NCBI GenBank assembly: GCA_021324155.1 | Contig: JAJPJQ010000049.1 | Coordinates: 124,001 to 188,000, forward strand | DNA: 64,000 nucleotides | Source: Pseudomonadota bacterium | Lineage (GTDB): Bacteria; Desulfobacterota; Binatia; UBA9968 | Reading direction: 5' to 3' | Shown here: positions 7,766-17,030 of the stretch, one piece after another | Position numbering within the stretch: position 1 is the first letter of the stretch | Layout of the letters: each line of letters begins with the position of its first letter | The notes under the pieces: model-generated | Told to the model about the DNA's origin: nothing | Database searches by the model: none | The model's input: the letters and a program-made list of their open reading frames with translations, nothing else | Made by a program: the position numbers and the translations under genes

Positions 7766-8860
7766 TCAGGAAATCCCGTAGAGCCGCGCCGGGTTCTTCC
7801 ACAGAATCTTATCCTTGATCTCCTCCGATACATCCGTCCGCTTGCGGAACTTCGTCACCGAGTGCGGGAAGTCGCAGTCGCCGTGCGGGTAGTCCGACGC
7901 GAAGACGATGCGGTCGGAGCCGAGAACGGCGACCGTGTGCGCCAGGCCTTCTTCGTCGGGTTCGCACGAGACGAAGCAGCTCTCGCTGCGCACGTATTCG
8001 CTCGGCTTCTTCGGCACGCCGTCGGGATGGTGCATCGACCGTGAATAGTGGTCGTCCATGCGCCACATCCAGTACGGCAGCCAAGCCGCGCCGATCTCGA
8101 GAAACACGAACTTGATGCGCGGATATTTTTGCATGACGCCACCCCCGATCAGCGTCATGATGCCGATCATGAGATTAAACGGCATGCCGACCATGTGGAT
8201 GTAGAAGTACGGGTCTTTGAATCGCTCCTGTCCCGGGCTGTCGAAGCAGCCGGTGATCCAGTGAACGCCGACGGCCGCGCCGAGCTCGTTCGCCTCGCGG
8301 AAGAACGGCTCGAAGAACGGATCGTCGAGGTTGCGGTTGCCGGCGATGCCGGGAATCACGACGCCGATCAGACCGAGCTCTTTGACGGCGCGGCGCAGTT
8401 CCTTCGCGGCGAGCGCCGGGTCCTGGAGCGGCACGGCCGCGATCGCGCGCACGCGGCCGTCGTAAAGGCGGCATTTCTCGCCGACATAGTTATTATACGC
8501 GCGGCACATCGCGGCCGTGAGCTCGACGTCGTCGAGCAGCGGCGCGAGCGCCATAATGTTGGGATAGACGACCTGGACGTCGATGCCCTCGGTATCGAGG
8601 TCTTTCAATCGTCCCTCGACGTCGTCGAGTCCCGGCGAGTTGATCGCCATATTGGGCTTCCCCTTTTTCCAGAGATAGCCGTTTGGCGTGCCGTGGCCGT
8701 AGTTCCCCACCGGCCGCGGTAAGAGTTTCCCCTCGACCATCCAGTAAAGCACCTTGTCCAACTGCACGACTTTCGGACCGCGGTCTTTATATTCTTTTTC
8801 CAGATACCGGTCGAAGAGATCGTTCGGCTCGTTCGCGTGTCCGTCTGCGTCGATAACCAT
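7766..8860 (-). CDS. amidohydrolase family metal-dependent hydrolase (tandem copy A)
   Basis: A 364-residue TIM-barrel amidohydrolase of the aminocarboxymuconate-semialdehyde decarboxylase (ACMSD)-like group, which covers decarboxylases and hydrolases of carboxylated aromatics. The first metal motif is IDADGH (3-8), Asp-x-His rather than His-x-His. Other likely ligands are H200 in GVHWITGC and D323 in ASDYPHGD, with a Glu in FVFLEIG (E255). It is closely similar to the adjacent 8882 gene; long blocks such as DSPGQERFKDPYFYIHMVGM are identical. The 21-base gap and high identity point to a recent tandem duplication. Confidence 0.92.
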   Translation of the reverse strand: MVIDADGHANEPNDLFDRYLEKEYKDRGPKVVQLDKVLYWMVEGKLLPRPVGNYGHGTPNGYLWKKGKPNMAINSPGLDDVEGRLKDLDTEGIDVQVVYPNIMALAPLLDDVELTAAMCRAYNNYVGEKCRLYDGRVRAIAAVPLQDPALAAKELRRAVKELGLIGVVIPGIAGNRNLDDPFFEPFFREANELGAAVGVHWITGCFDSPGQERFKDPYFYIHMVGMPFNLMIGIMTLIGGGVMQKYPRIKFVFLEIGAAWLPYWMWRMDDHYSRSMHHPDGVPKKPSEYVRSESCFVSCEPDEEGLAHTVAVLGSDRIVFASDYPHGDCDFPHSVTKFRKRTDVSEEIKDKILWKNPARLYGIS

Positions 8861-8881
8861 TTCAGCTCCTTTGCTGTTCGT

Positions 8882-9976
8882 TCACGAAATGTTGTATAGG
8901 CGCGCGGCGTTTTTCCAGAGGATATGCTCTTTGAGACTGTCCGAGAGATCGGTGCGCGCGCGCAGCTTGCGAACCGAGTTGGGGAAATCGCAGTCGCCGT
9001 GCGGATAGTCGGACGCGAAGATGATCTTGTCCTCGCCGATGATCGACGCGGTGTGCGCGAGACCTTCCTCGTCCGGCTCGCACGAGACGAAGCAGCTCTC
9101 GCCCTTCACGTACTCGCTCGGCGCCTTGGGCAGGTTCGAAAGCTTGTGCGAGCTGGTATCGTAGTGATCGTCCATGCGCCACATCCAGTACGGCAGCCAG
9201 GCGGAGCCGATCTCCAGAAAGACGAATTTGATGCGCGGATATTTCTCCATTACGCCGCCGCCGACCAGCGTCATGATGCCGATCATGAGATTGAACGGCA
9301 TCCCGACCATGTGAATATAAAAGTAGGGGTCTTTGAACCGCTCCTGTCCCGGGCTGTCGAAGCAACCGGTGATCCAGTGAACGCCGATGGCCGCGCCGAG
9401 CTCGTTCGCCTCGCGGAAGAACGGCTCGAAGAACGGATCATCGAGGTTGCGCGCCCCGACGACGCCGGGGACGACGGTGCCGACGCAGTCCAATTGCTTC
9501 AGCGCCCGCCGGAGCTCCTTCGCGGCTTCATGCGGATTTTGCAGCGCGATAGCCGCGATCGGCTTGACGCGGCCGTTGCTCGGTTTGCATTTCTCGGAGA
9601 CGTAATTGTTGTACGCGCGGCACATCGCCGCGGCGAGCTCGGCGTCGTCGAGCAGCGACGCCGTCGCCATGATGTTGGGATACGCGACCTGGATATCGAT
9701 GCCTTCGGTGTCGAGATCTTTCAGCCGCCCGGCGAGGTCGTCGAGCGATTGCCCCTCCGCCGCCATGCCGCGCTTCTTGAGATTCGTCCCGAAAAATCCG
9801 CTCGGGCTGCCGTGGCCCCAGTTGCCCACCGGTCGCGGCAGAAACTTGCCTTCGATCATCCAGCGCCGGCCGCCGGCGTCGACGACTTTCGGGCCGCGCG
9901 CCTGAAATTCCTTTTCCAGGTAGCGGTCGAACAAATCCGCGGGCTCGTTACAGTGTCCGTCTCCATCGATAACCAT
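8882..9976 (-). CDS. amidohydrolase family metal-dependent hydrolase (tandem copy B)
   Basis: A 364-residue paralogue of the downstream gene and exactly the same length. The first motif is IDGDGH and the barrel ends with the same SDYPHGDCDFP segment. Divergence is concentrated in residues 30-80 (the loop around GFFGTNLKKRG) and 130-170, which may shape substrate choice. It starts 16 bases after the solute-binding protein stop, so uptake and hydrolysis are probably co-expressed. The ACMSD-like assignment rests on fold and motif pattern; decarboxylase and hydrolase activities cannot be separated by eye. Confidence 0.92.
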   Translation of the reverse strand: MVIDGDGHCNEPADLFDRYLEKEFQARGPKVVDAGGRRWMIEGKFLPRPVGNWGHGSPSGFFGTNLKKRGMAAEGQSLDDLAGRLKDLDTEGIDIQVAYPNIMATASLLDDAELAAAMCRAYNNYVSEKCKPSNGRVKPIAAIALQNPHEAAKELRRALKQLDCVGTVVPGVVGARNLDDPFFEPFFREANELGAAIGVHWITGCFDSPGQERFKDPYFYIHMVGMPFNLMIGIMTLVGGGVMEKYPRIKFVFLEIGSAWLPYWMWRMDDHYDTSSHKLSNLPKAPSEYVKGESCFVSCEPDEEGLAHTASIIGEDKIIFASDYPHGDCDFPNSVRKLRARTDLSDSLKEHILWKNAARLYNIS

Positions 9977-9991
9977 TTTCGTACTCCTCGG

Positions 9992-10957
9992 CTATTTTTT
10001 CTCCGCCGCCATCTCCTTCTGCACCTCGGCCAGCAGCGATCGGTCGGCGATCTGCGTCAGCGGAATTTTTTTCTCGATCTTCGCGCGTGTCACCGCGTCG
10101 TCGAGCGCGGCTGTGAGGGCGGCGTCGGTCATGGCGCCGTTCGGGCTGTAGGCCGGGAAATAACTCTCGAACATGCCGGCCGCCAACGACTTGTCGTTGC
10201 GCGAATAGTTCGCCAGGATTTCGGTCGATTCGCTCTTGTTCTCCTGGATGAAGCGCAGCGCCTCGATCGTACCGCGGATCACGCGCTTCACCTGATCGCG
10301 CGACTGTTGAATCTTTTTGTCCGTCACGATCACCGCGTTCTGCGGCAGGCTGGTATAGTCCTTCGCCCAGGCGATCACGTGATAGCCTTTCTTCGCGCCC
10401 AACATGTTGAGCGGCGGCCCGGCGATGACGCCTTCGACGCGTCCCTGCTCGAGCGAGGTGAGCCGACCCATATCGTCGCCGCACGGCAGAATTTTCAGAT
10501 CCTGCCCGGGCGTGAGGCCGTTCTGCTTGGCGATGACGTCGGCGACGAGATGCGTCGTGCTGCCGAAGTAGCTGATGCAGATCACCTTGCCCTTCAGATC
10601 GGCGACCTTCTGGATGTTCGGCCTGGTCATGAGAAAGAAGACGAGCTTGTCCTGCGTCATCATGACGAGCTTCACCGGCACGCCCTGGACCGCCGCCGCG
10701 ATGCCCTGCGCCATGGTGACGGCGTAGTCGAGATCGCCGGTGCCGAGCGCGTTCATCGCGACCGCGAGCGAGATGCGGATGTGCTCGGACGCGATGCCGT
10801 GGCGCGTGAAGAAGCCCTTCTTCTCGGCGACCACCGTCGGCAAGAATCCCGGCGAGCTCGACGAGATGCCGATGCGGACTTTGTCCTCGGCGCGCGCGCC
10901 GGCAAAAATCGCGAGCACGAGCGCGAGCGCGGTGCTCGTGGTAAAAACTTTTTTCAT
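9992..10957 (-). CDS. ABC transporter solute-binding protein, NMT1/THI5-like
   Basis: A 321-residue exported protein with a signal peptide cleaved after ARA near residue 23. The body is of the NMT1/THI5/SsuA type: an opening strand RIGISSSSPGFLPTVVAEKKG, then the domain-closing motif VADLKGKVICISYFGS and a helix-rich second lobe. Such proteins normally deliver sulfonates, pyrimidine precursors or aromatic acids to an ABC permease. No permease or ATPase is encoded beside it. It sits between the amidohydrolase pair and a two-module VOC protein, so its ligand may be their substrate (inference). Confidence 0.9.
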   Translation of the reverse strand: MKKVFTTSTALALVLAIFAGARAEDKVRIGISSSSPGFLPTVVAEKKGFFTRHGIASEHIRISLAVAMNALGTGDLDYAVTMAQGIAAAVQGVPVKLVMMTQDKLVFFLMTRPNIQKVADLKGKVICISYFGSTTHLVADVIAKQNGLTPGQDLKILPCGDDMGRLTSLEQGRVEGVIAGPPLNMLGAKKGYHVIAWAKDYTSLPQNAVIVTDKKIQQSRDQVKRVIRGTIEALRFIQENKSESTEILANYSRNDKSLAAGMFESYFPAYSPNGAMTDAALTAALDDAVTRAKIEKKIPLTQIADRSLLAEVQKEMAAEKK

Positions 10958-10970
10958 CTATGCTCCTCTG

Positions 10971-11762
10971 CTACGCCACGTCGATCGGGACGCCGTCCGG
11001 GTCGGCCGTCTGGAACGCGCCGCCGTGGCATTTGGCCAAGAGCTTCAGGCGAATCTCGCCCTCGGCGCCGGCGGGCTTGGGCGACAGCGCCGGGTTTCGC
11101 CGCGCCAGCGCGGCCAGATCTTTTTTGAACGCTTCGAGGTCCTCGACCTTGAAGCCGATATGATCCATGTGGCGCGGCTCGATGCCGGCGCCGTCGTAGT
11201 CGCTGATATTCCACGGCATGACGACGAGCGTCACGCGCCCGTCGGTGAGATAGTGATTCGGATCGCCGGCGGGCTTCTCCGTCTCCTTCAACTCGTAGAC
11301 CTCGCGGTAGAACTTCGCCAGCCGCTCGGGATCGAGCGCGCGCAGCGCGAAGTGGCTGACCGTGCGCGGCTGCTTCCACTCGCCTTCGACGTAGATTTCC
11401 GCGCGGTTCGCCATCTGCTGCTGCGAAAGATCGAAGACGTAGCCCTCCGGATCGTGGGTGCTAATGCCGGCGAACGGGCGATTGGTCGGCCGGCGCACGA
11501 GCTTGACCGAAGGATATTTTTCGCGCAGGCGCGCGTCGATCTCGTCGACGCTTTCGACCTCGAAGCCGAAATGCTCGAGCCCGGCCTGCCTGCCGAGCTT
11601 TTGCGGGATGATGTTCATGCCGACGTAGCCGTCGCCGATCGCGACCGCGCTTTCCGGCCGCGGCGACTTGCCGCTCTTCATGCCGAACAGCGCCTCGTAG
11701 AAACGCGAGAGCAGGGTGTAATTATCGCTGATGATCGCGAGATGCTTGATTTGCGTCCGCAT
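10971..11762 (-). CDS. two-module VOC family protein (dioxygenase-like)
   Basis: A 263-residue protein with two VOC units, about residues 1-135 and 136-263, the size of extradiol ring-cleavage dioxygenases. Each module begins with the typical strand pattern: IKHLAIISDNYTLLSRFYEA in the first and VSHFALRALDPERLAKFYRE in the second. DPEGYVFDL and DPDGVPIDV close the modules, with Asp where Glu is usually a metal ligand. The open frame extends to 12065 inside the next gene, but the ATG at 11762 gives the correct fold start. It may be a dioxygenase, lyase or non-catalytic relative. Confidence 0.83.
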   Translation of the reverse strand: MRTQIKHLAIISDNYTLLSRFYEALFGMKSGKSPRPESAVAIGDGYVGMNIIPQKLGRQAGLEHFGFEVESVDEIDARLREKYPSVKLVRRPTNRPFAGISTHDPEGYVFDLSQQQMANRAEIYVEGEWKQPRTVSHFALRALDPERLAKFYREVYELKETEKPAGDPNHYLTDGRVTLVVMPWNISDYDGAGIEPRHMDHIGFKVEDLEAFKKDLAALARRNPALSPKPAGAEGEIRLKLLAKCHGGAFQTADPDGVPIDVA

Positions 11763-11770
11763 GCCCTCTC

Positions 11771-12757
11771 CTACTTGTGCGAATACATCTGATCGATCGC
11801 GCCGCTCTTTTCCAACTCGGCGAGCAGGCTGTTGTCGATGAAGTTTTCGGCCCTGCGCTGCGCCGCCTCCGGCATCTCCGCCGCCATCTGCGCGAGCGCG
11901 AACTTGACCGCGCGCTCGTCGCCGTAGGGAATCTTTTTGTACGCCGGCTGGTAAATCTCCCAGCTCTTCTTTAGCAGGTCGCGCTCGGTGATCTTTAAAT
12001 ACTTGCCGATGACCTTGAGCGCCAGGTCCTCGTCGGTCTTGAACGATTTGATGCCCTCGACCCAACTCTTGAGGAAATTTCTCGCCGCGTCGCGATTGGT
12101 CGCGATGAATCTCTTCGACGCGACCAGGCCGTTGACGGGATAATAGATCGGCAGTTTGCTCAGATCGATCACGACGTGAAAGCCCATCTTCTCGGCGAGC
12201 ACCTTCTTATCGCCGGAGAGCATCGCGCCGTCGATCGCGCCCGCCTGGAGCGCGGCGAGACGCGGCGCCTCACCGCCGGCTTGGAGGATCGTCACGTCCT
12301 TGTCGGGCTGGAGATGATTGAGCTTCAGCGCCTCGCGCAGCGCCATGTCCGTGAGCGAGCCGTAGCGGCTGACGCCGATTTTTTTGCCCTTGAGATCGGC
12401 GGGCGTGCGGATCGACGCTGGCGTCACCACCGTCTCGAGCAGTTGGTCGACGCCGCTCGCGATCAGCGTGAGATCGGCGCCTTTCACCCAGGCGCCGATC
12501 GCCGCCGGCGGCGCCATGTTGGCGACCTTCACGTCGCCGGAGACCATCGCCTGGATGATCACCGACCCGCCCGGCATGTAGAGCAGCTCGCTCGCGATTC
12601 CGTTTTTCTTGAAATAGCCGGCGTCCTGGGCGATCCAGAGCGGCCCCGCCGTCGGCGAGAGCGAGACGTATGGAATGCGCAGGGGCTGCGCATATACGGC
12701 TGCGGCAATAAAATAGCTCGCGATGAACGAGCCCAACACGCATGCGAGACGGCGCAT
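11771..12757 (-). CDS. ABC transporter solute-binding protein, NMT1/THI5-like
   Basis: A 328-residue exported binding protein with the signal peptide ending VYA near residue 23. The mature start reads LRIPYVSLSPTAGPLWIAQDAGY, followed by IRTPADLKGKKIGVSRYGS in the hinge region. The SPTAGPLWIAQ segment groups it with the 32878, 40109 and 51491 binding proteins more than with 9992. The C-terminus NSLLAELEKSGAIDQMY is also typical of that subgroup. It is flanked by two VOC genes with gaps of 8 and 13 bases, forming a binding-protein/VOC/amidohydrolase string. Confidence 0.9.
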   Translation of the reverse strand: MRRLACVLGSFIASYFIAAAVYAQPLRIPYVSLSPTAGPLWIAQDAGYFKKNGIASELLYMPGGSVIIQAMVSGDVKVANMAPPAAIGAWVKGADLTLIASGVDQLLETVVTPASIRTPADLKGKKIGVSRYGSLTDMALREALKLNHLQPDKDVTILQAGGEAPRLAALQAGAIDGAMLSGDKKVLAEKMGFHVVIDLSKLPIYYPVNGLVASKRFIATNRDAARNFLKSWVEGIKSFKTDEDLALKVIGKYLKITERDLLKKSWEIYQPAYKKIPYGDERAVKFALAQMAAEMPEAAQRRAENFIDNSLLAELEKSGAIDQMYSHK

Positions 12758-12770
12758 CGCCCTGCCCCTG

Positions 12771-13124
12771 CTACTTCGGCCAGCGGATATTGACCGCGAT
12801 GTCGACCCAGCGGCCGTCGGGGTCCTGCACTCGGTAGTCGGCGTCCTTGTCCGCCTTGGAGTCGATCACGACCGGAAAGCCGGAATCCTTCAAGCGCTGC
12901 TCGAACGATTCGATGTCGTCGGCCTCGAAGCCGATGTGATTGATGCCTTCGGGCTGGTCTTCGCGCTTGATCTCGATCAGCGCGACGTTGACGTCGCCGT
13001 CGGACATGTAAATTGCGCCGCCGCGGCCGCGCTTCGGCTCGAGGCCGAAGACTTTCTCGTAAAATTCCACCATCTTGGGACGGTTTCGCGTCATCACCGC
13101 GATGTGTCTGACTTTAGGCCGCAT
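12771..13124 (-). CDS. single-domain VOC family protein
   Basis: A 117-residue VOC protein, starting MRPKVRHIAVMTRNRPKM, with a strong aaaggaggc ribosome-binding site. Candidate ligands are H7 and the His of GINHIGFEADD; the closing motif is DPDGRWVDIAV with Asp replacing the usual Glu. The frame is open upstream to 13859 inside the amidohydrolase gene, but that extension is out-of-frame shadow. The 11-base gap to the upstream amidohydrolase suggests the two act in one pathway. The reaction is unknown. Confidence 0.85.
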   Translation of the reverse strand: MRPKVRHIAVMTRNRPKMVEFYEKVFGLEPKRGRGGAIYMSDGDVNVALIEIKREDQPEGINHIGFEADDIESFEQRLKDSGFPVVIDSKADKDADYRVQDPDGRWVDIAVNIRWPK

Positions 13125-13135
13125 GATCGCCTCCT

Positions 13136-14266
13136 TTACATTTCCAATCTGTACAGCTTGGCCGCGTTCTCCCACAGCATCTGCCGCCGCTCGTCCTCCG
13201 GCACGTGCTCTAGCGCCGGCGCGAGGCGCGCCCGGCTCTCGGGCCAGCAGGAAGTCGCCAGCGGGAACTGCGTCGACCAGAGAATATTTTTCGCGCCGAG
13301 ATAGCGCCGCACGCGCACGCTCTCGCGGTCGTACCAGCAGGTGAAATAACACTGGCGGGCGAAAAGCTCGGAGGGCTTCAGCGGATAGCCTTCGCCCGGC
13401 AGGCCGTCGGCGGCCGACTGATAATCGGCATATTCGATCTCGTACGCGCCCCAGCCGAGCGAGCTTTCCGCGAACACGACTTTCAGCTTGGAAAAGCGGT
13501 GCAGGATGCGCGAGAGAATAAAATTGGCGAACACGGCGATCGAGCTGACCGAGCGCGTGATGTCTCTGAACGCCGCCGCGGCGGCGGGCGGGAAGGATTC
13601 GCCCGGCGCCATCTGAATCTTTCTCGACGCGCCGGAGTGAAAGCAGAGCGGCACGCCGAGATCTTCGCACGCCGCCCAGATGGGATCGTACGCGCCGTCG
13701 TTGATGTGCGGCACCGCGCGCAGCTCCATCGGCGACGCCGGGTAGATCACGCCCTTGTGGCCTTTCGCGACCGCGCGGCGGATCTCCGCCACGGCGGCTT
13801 CCGCCGGCCAGAGCGGCACGATGCATTGCGGCACGAAGCGCGGGCTCACCGCCGCCCACTCTTCGACGAGCCAGTCGTTGTAGGCGCGGACGCAGTCGAG
13901 CTCGAGGTCGTAGTCGTCGATATGGGCGAAGGTCTCGCCCGCGAGGCCGGCGACGACGGGATAAAGCACGGAGTAATCGACGCCGTCGCGGTCCATCGCC
14001 TTCAGGCGCTCTTTCGGATCGTACGCGGCGGCCGGGACTTCGTCCCAGCGCCGCGTCGCGCGCGTGCGGTCGTCGAGCGCCGCGCCCGCGAGCGCGACAC
14101 CGGGAAGATCGACGCGCCGGCCATCGACGCTCCAGTACTGCGCGCCGCCGCTATCTTCGCGGAGCTGCGGGATGCGCTCGCCCCATTTCGCCTTCGACAG
14201 GCGCGACGTCCAGACTTGCGGATGCTCCTGCGCGTGATCGTCGGCGCTGATAAAGCCGTATTTCAT
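13136..14266 (-). CDS. amidohydrolase family metal-dependent hydrolase
   Basis: A 376-residue ACMSD-like barrel. The first motif is ISADDHAQEH (5-14), again Asp-x-His in place of His-x-His. Other conserved blocks are GVIYPASPMELRAVPHINDG, the strand-end VPLCFHSGASRK with a ligand His, and VVFAESSLGWGAYEIEYADYQ. The expected metal Asp region late in the barrel reads NILWSTQFPLATS, without the SDYPH Asp-His pair seen at 7766. The active site may therefore be incomplete or rearranged. It is adjacent to a second, only distantly similar amidohydrolase (14280). Confidence 0.88.
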   Translation of the reverse strand: MKYGFISADDHAQEHPQVWTSRLSKAKWGERIPQLREDSGGAQYWSVDGRRVDLPGVALAGAALDDRTRATRRWDEVPAAAYDPKERLKAMDRDGVDYSVLYPVVAGLAGETFAHIDDYDLELDCVRAYNDWLVEEWAAVSPRFVPQCIVPLWPAEAAVAEIRRAVAKGHKGVIYPASPMELRAVPHINDGAYDPIWAACEDLGVPLCFHSGASRKIQMAPGESFPPAAAAAFRDITRSVSSIAVFANFILSRILHRFSKLKVVFAESSLGWGAYEIEYADYQSAADGLPGEGYPLKPSELFARQCYFTCWYDRESVRVRRYLGAKNILWSTQFPLATSCWPESRARLAPALEHVPEDERRQMLWENAAKLYRLEM

Positions 14267-14279
14267 GTGACCTTCGATT

Positions 14280-15422
14280 CTAATTCAAGCCGTAAAGCCG
14301 CGCCGCGTTGCGGAACAAAACTTTCTCGCGGTCCGCCGGCGCGACGCCGGCGAGCGAGCGCTCGACCATCTTCCACGAATCGGGATAGGTCGAGGTGATG
14401 TGCGGGAAGTCGGATTCCCACATGATGTTATCGACGCCGATCAGCTCGCGCAGCTCGATGCCGACGGTCTCGAACCAGAAGTCGACGTAAATCTGCCGCC
14501 GGAACTGCTCGCTCGGCCGCGTCTTGATCCCTTCGGTCCACAGGCGGCGCCGCTCCCATTCGTAGTCGCACGCTTCGAGCACCGAGCTCACCCAGCCGAG
14601 GCCGGTCTCGGCGAACACCCATTTGAGGCGCGGAAATTTTTCCAGCACGCCGGAGAAGATGAGATAAGGAATCATCTGCGTCGCCGTGCAAAAATTTCTC
14701 AACGTCGAGACCGCGTGCGCCTGCTTGCGCGTGAACTCTTTCCACTGCGGCAGCGCGAGCTTGCCCGCGAGCCCCGCGGATGCGTGCAGATGGACGGCGA
14801 CGCCCATCTCCTCGCACGCACTCCAGAGCGGATGCCAGTAAGGATCGCTCAAGTTTTTCTGCCCTTTGACGGCGTGGCTCGGGTCGGCGAGCATGTTGAT
14901 GCCGCCGTGGCCGGCGGCGATGGCGCGCCGCGTCTCGGCCACGATCGTTTCGATCGGGCTCAGGAAGGGCGTGATCGCGAGCGGAATGAAGCGCCGGCTC
15001 GCGCGGCGGAACTCCGCCAGCGCGTCGTTGTAGGCGCGCACGCAGGCGAGCTCGAACGCCTCGCCGCCCTGATAATAAGTCCCGCCGGGGCCGTTAGGGA
15101 ACAGCACTTCGGCGTCGATGCGGTCGCGGTCGAGCGCGCGCGCCCGCGCCGCCGGATCGTAGACCTCGCGCGGCACCTCTTCCCATCTCTGCGGATAATA
15201 GCCGCGCTCCGGCATCGCGGTCGGGCAGTTGCACACGTTGCCGCTCTGGACCTCGCCGTCGACGATCCAGCGCTCGACGGGAAAAGCATATTTTTCCTCG
15301 CGCGTCTCGATAACGCGCGGGATGCGGTCGCCCCACTGCGCGCGCGACATGCGGTTCGTAAACGCGTCTTTATCGAGTTGTCCGTGGGAGTCGGAGCTGA
15401 TGAGGCCGTAGCGGAATTCCAT
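14280..15422 (-). CDS. amidohydrolase family metal-dependent hydrolase
   Basis: A 380-residue ACMSD-like enzyme. It opens MEFRYGLISSDSHGQLDKDA with the Asp-x-His motif at about residues 11-13, has VAVHLHASAG carrying two candidate His ligands, and ends with IMWESDFPHITSTYPDSW carrying the catalytic Asp and a His. Unlike its neighbour at 13136 the metal set looks intact. The frame remains open to 15761 inside the gamma-glutamyltransferase gene, but the ATG at 15422 matches the family N-terminus. The Cys-rich NVCNCPTAMPE loop near residue 62 is not seen in the other copies. Confidence 0.9.
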   Translation of the reverse strand: MEFRYGLISSDSHGQLDKDAFTNRMSRAQWGDRIPRVIETREEKYAFPVERWIVDGEVQSGNVCNCPTAMPERGYYPQRWEEVPREVYDPAARARALDRDRIDAEVLFPNGPGGTYYQGGEAFELACVRAYNDALAEFRRASRRFIPLAITPFLSPIETIVAETRRAIAAGHGGINMLADPSHAVKGQKNLSDPYWHPLWSACEEMGVAVHLHASAGLAGKLALPQWKEFTRKQAHAVSTLRNFCTATQMIPYLIFSGVLEKFPRLKWVFAETGLGWVSSVLEACDYEWERRRLWTEGIKTRPSEQFRRQIYVDFWFETVGIELRELIGVDNIMWESDFPHITSTYPDSWKMVERSLAGVAPADREKVLFRNAARLYGLN

Positions 15423-15439
15423 GTTATTTACCCCGAATG

Positions 15440-17014
15440 TTAAAATCCCAGCGCGCAGCCTTCCTTGCGCGGATCGCTGCCGCCTAAGAGCGCGCCGGTC
15501 GCCTGGTCGCGCGCGATCGCGTGCGCGCCCCCGAAGCTCTCGACCGTGCCGCCGACGACCTTGTGTCCTTTCGCTTCGAGCGCCGCGACCGTCTCGCGCG
15601 GAAAATCCGGCTCCAGCGCAACCTCGAGGCCGATGATGTGATTGAAGCGCGGCGCGTCGATCGCTGCCTGCGGCGTCATGCCGAACTCGATCATATTCAA
15701 CAATATCTGCGCCTGCACCTGCGGCTGCACGTGCCCGCCCTTGAGGCCGACGGCCGCCCACGGCGCGCCGTCTTTATAGACGAGCGACGGCGCGAGCGTG
15801 TGCAGCGGCCGCTTGTGCGGCGCGACGCAGTTCGCATGATTCTCCTCGAGCGAGAAGAGCTGGCCGCGGTTGTGCAGCGCGATGCCGGTGCCTTCGGCAA
15901 CTACGCCCGAGCCGAAGTTCGTAAACAGGCTCTGGATGAACGAGCACCAGTTCCCTTGCGGATCGACGACGGCGAGGTATTCGGTGTCGCCCATGACCGG
16001 AATCGCCGCCGCCTCGGCGCGCGCGCTCTCGCGCTCGATGGTTTCCCGCATCGCGGCAAGCCGACGCTCGGCGATCAGCGCCTGCCACGGCACGCGCATG
16101 AAGTCGCGATCGGCGACGTAGCGGTCGCGATCGGCGAAGGCGAGCTTTTTCGCTTCAATCAACAAATGAAGATAGTCGGCGCCGTTGTGCTCGAGCGCGC
16201 GGAGCTCGAACGGCTCGGCGAGCTTCAGCATTGTCAGCGCGACGATGCCCTGCGTCGCCGGCGGCAACTCGTAGATATCGTAGCCGCGGTAGTTCGCCGT
16301 CGCCGGCTCGATCCAATCGGCGCGGCAATCGGCGAAATCTCTCAGTGTTAGCGTGCCGCCGAGTGCGTCGGATGCACGCACGATCTTTTCCGCGATCTCG
16401 CCGCGATAAAAAGCGTCGGCGCCTTCGGCGGCGATCTTTTTCAGCGTGCGCGCGAGGTCGGGCTGGCGAAAGAGCTCGCCGGCTTTCGGCGCGCGGCCGT
16501 CCTTCAGATAGTTCGCCGCGGCCGCGGGATTCTTCGATAGCTTGCCCTCGGACTTCTGCCAATGGTCGGCGGTGAGCGCGCCGACGGGAAATCCTTCGTC
16601 GGCGCATTCGATCGCCGGCGCGAGCACGTCGGACAATTTCATCGTGCCGTGCGCCTTCAGCAGCGCGTCCCAGCCGGCCACCGCGCCTGGCACGGTGACC
16701 GAGTGGATGCCGGACTCCGGCATCTTCTCGAATCCCTTGCCGCGGTAAAATCCCGGCCTCGCGGCATAAGGCGAGCGGCCGCTCGCGTCGAGCGCCGCCG
16801 GCTTCGCGCCGCCCGCCATGCCGACGAGCGCGAACGCGTCGCCGCCGAGACCGATCGACATCGGCTCGACCACGCCGAGAACCGCGGCGGTTGCGATCGC
16901 CGCCTCGACGGCGTTGCCGCCGCGCCGAAGAATCTCCACGCCGGCGAGCGTCGCGCGCGGCTGGCTGCAGACGACCATGCCGCTTTTACCCATGACGGTG
17001 GCGCGTAATTTCAT
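15440..17014 (-). CDS. ggt: gamma-glutamyltransferase family protein
   Basis: A 524-residue N-terminal nucleophile hydrolase of the gamma-glutamyltranspeptidase family. RGGNAVEAAIATAAVLGVVE (31-50), EPMSIGLGGDAFAL and LDASGRSP (76-82) form the substrate-binding half. The autoprocessing Thr is T344 in MGDTEYLAVVD, aligned with the TTHxSVVD motif of classical enzymes, so self-cleavage into two subunits is expected. No signal peptide is visible, unlike periplasmic glutathione-degrading members, so a cytoplasmic role on gamma-glutamyl conjugates or other N-acyl substrates is likely. An alternative start is the Met eight codons in. Confidence 0.92.
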   Translation of the reverse strand: MKLRATVMGKSGMVVCSQPRATLAGVEILRRGGNAVEAAIATAAVLGVVEPMSIGLGGDAFALVGMAGGAKPAALDASGRSPYAARPGFYRGKGFEKMPESGIHSVTVPGAVAGWDALLKAHGTMKLSDVLAPAIECADEGFPVGALTADHWQKSEGKLSKNPAAAANYLKDGRAPKAGELFRQPDLARTLKKIAAEGADAFYRGEIAEKIVRASDALGGTLTLRDFADCRADWIEPATANYRGYDIYELPPATQGIVALTMLKLAEPFELRALEHNGADYLHLLIEAKKLAFADRDRYVADRDFMRVPWQALIAERRLAAMRETIERESARAEAAAIPVMGDTEYLAVVDPQGNWCSFIQSLFTNFGSGVVAEGTGIALHNRGQLFSLEENHANCVAPHKRPLHTLAPSLVYKDGAPWAAVGLKGGHVQPQVQAQILLNMIEFGMTPQAAIDAPRFNHIIGLEVALEPDFPRETVAALEAKGHKVVGGTVESFGGAHAIARDQATGALLGGSDPRKEGCALGF

Positions 17015-17030
17015 GCGATGAACGACCCGC

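Noticed and set aside
8924-11128. 734-codon plus-strand open frame
   Set aside because: It is an antisense shadow of two amidohydrolases and a binding protein, with Arg/Asp/Glu-rich composition typical of GC-rich opposite-strand reading.
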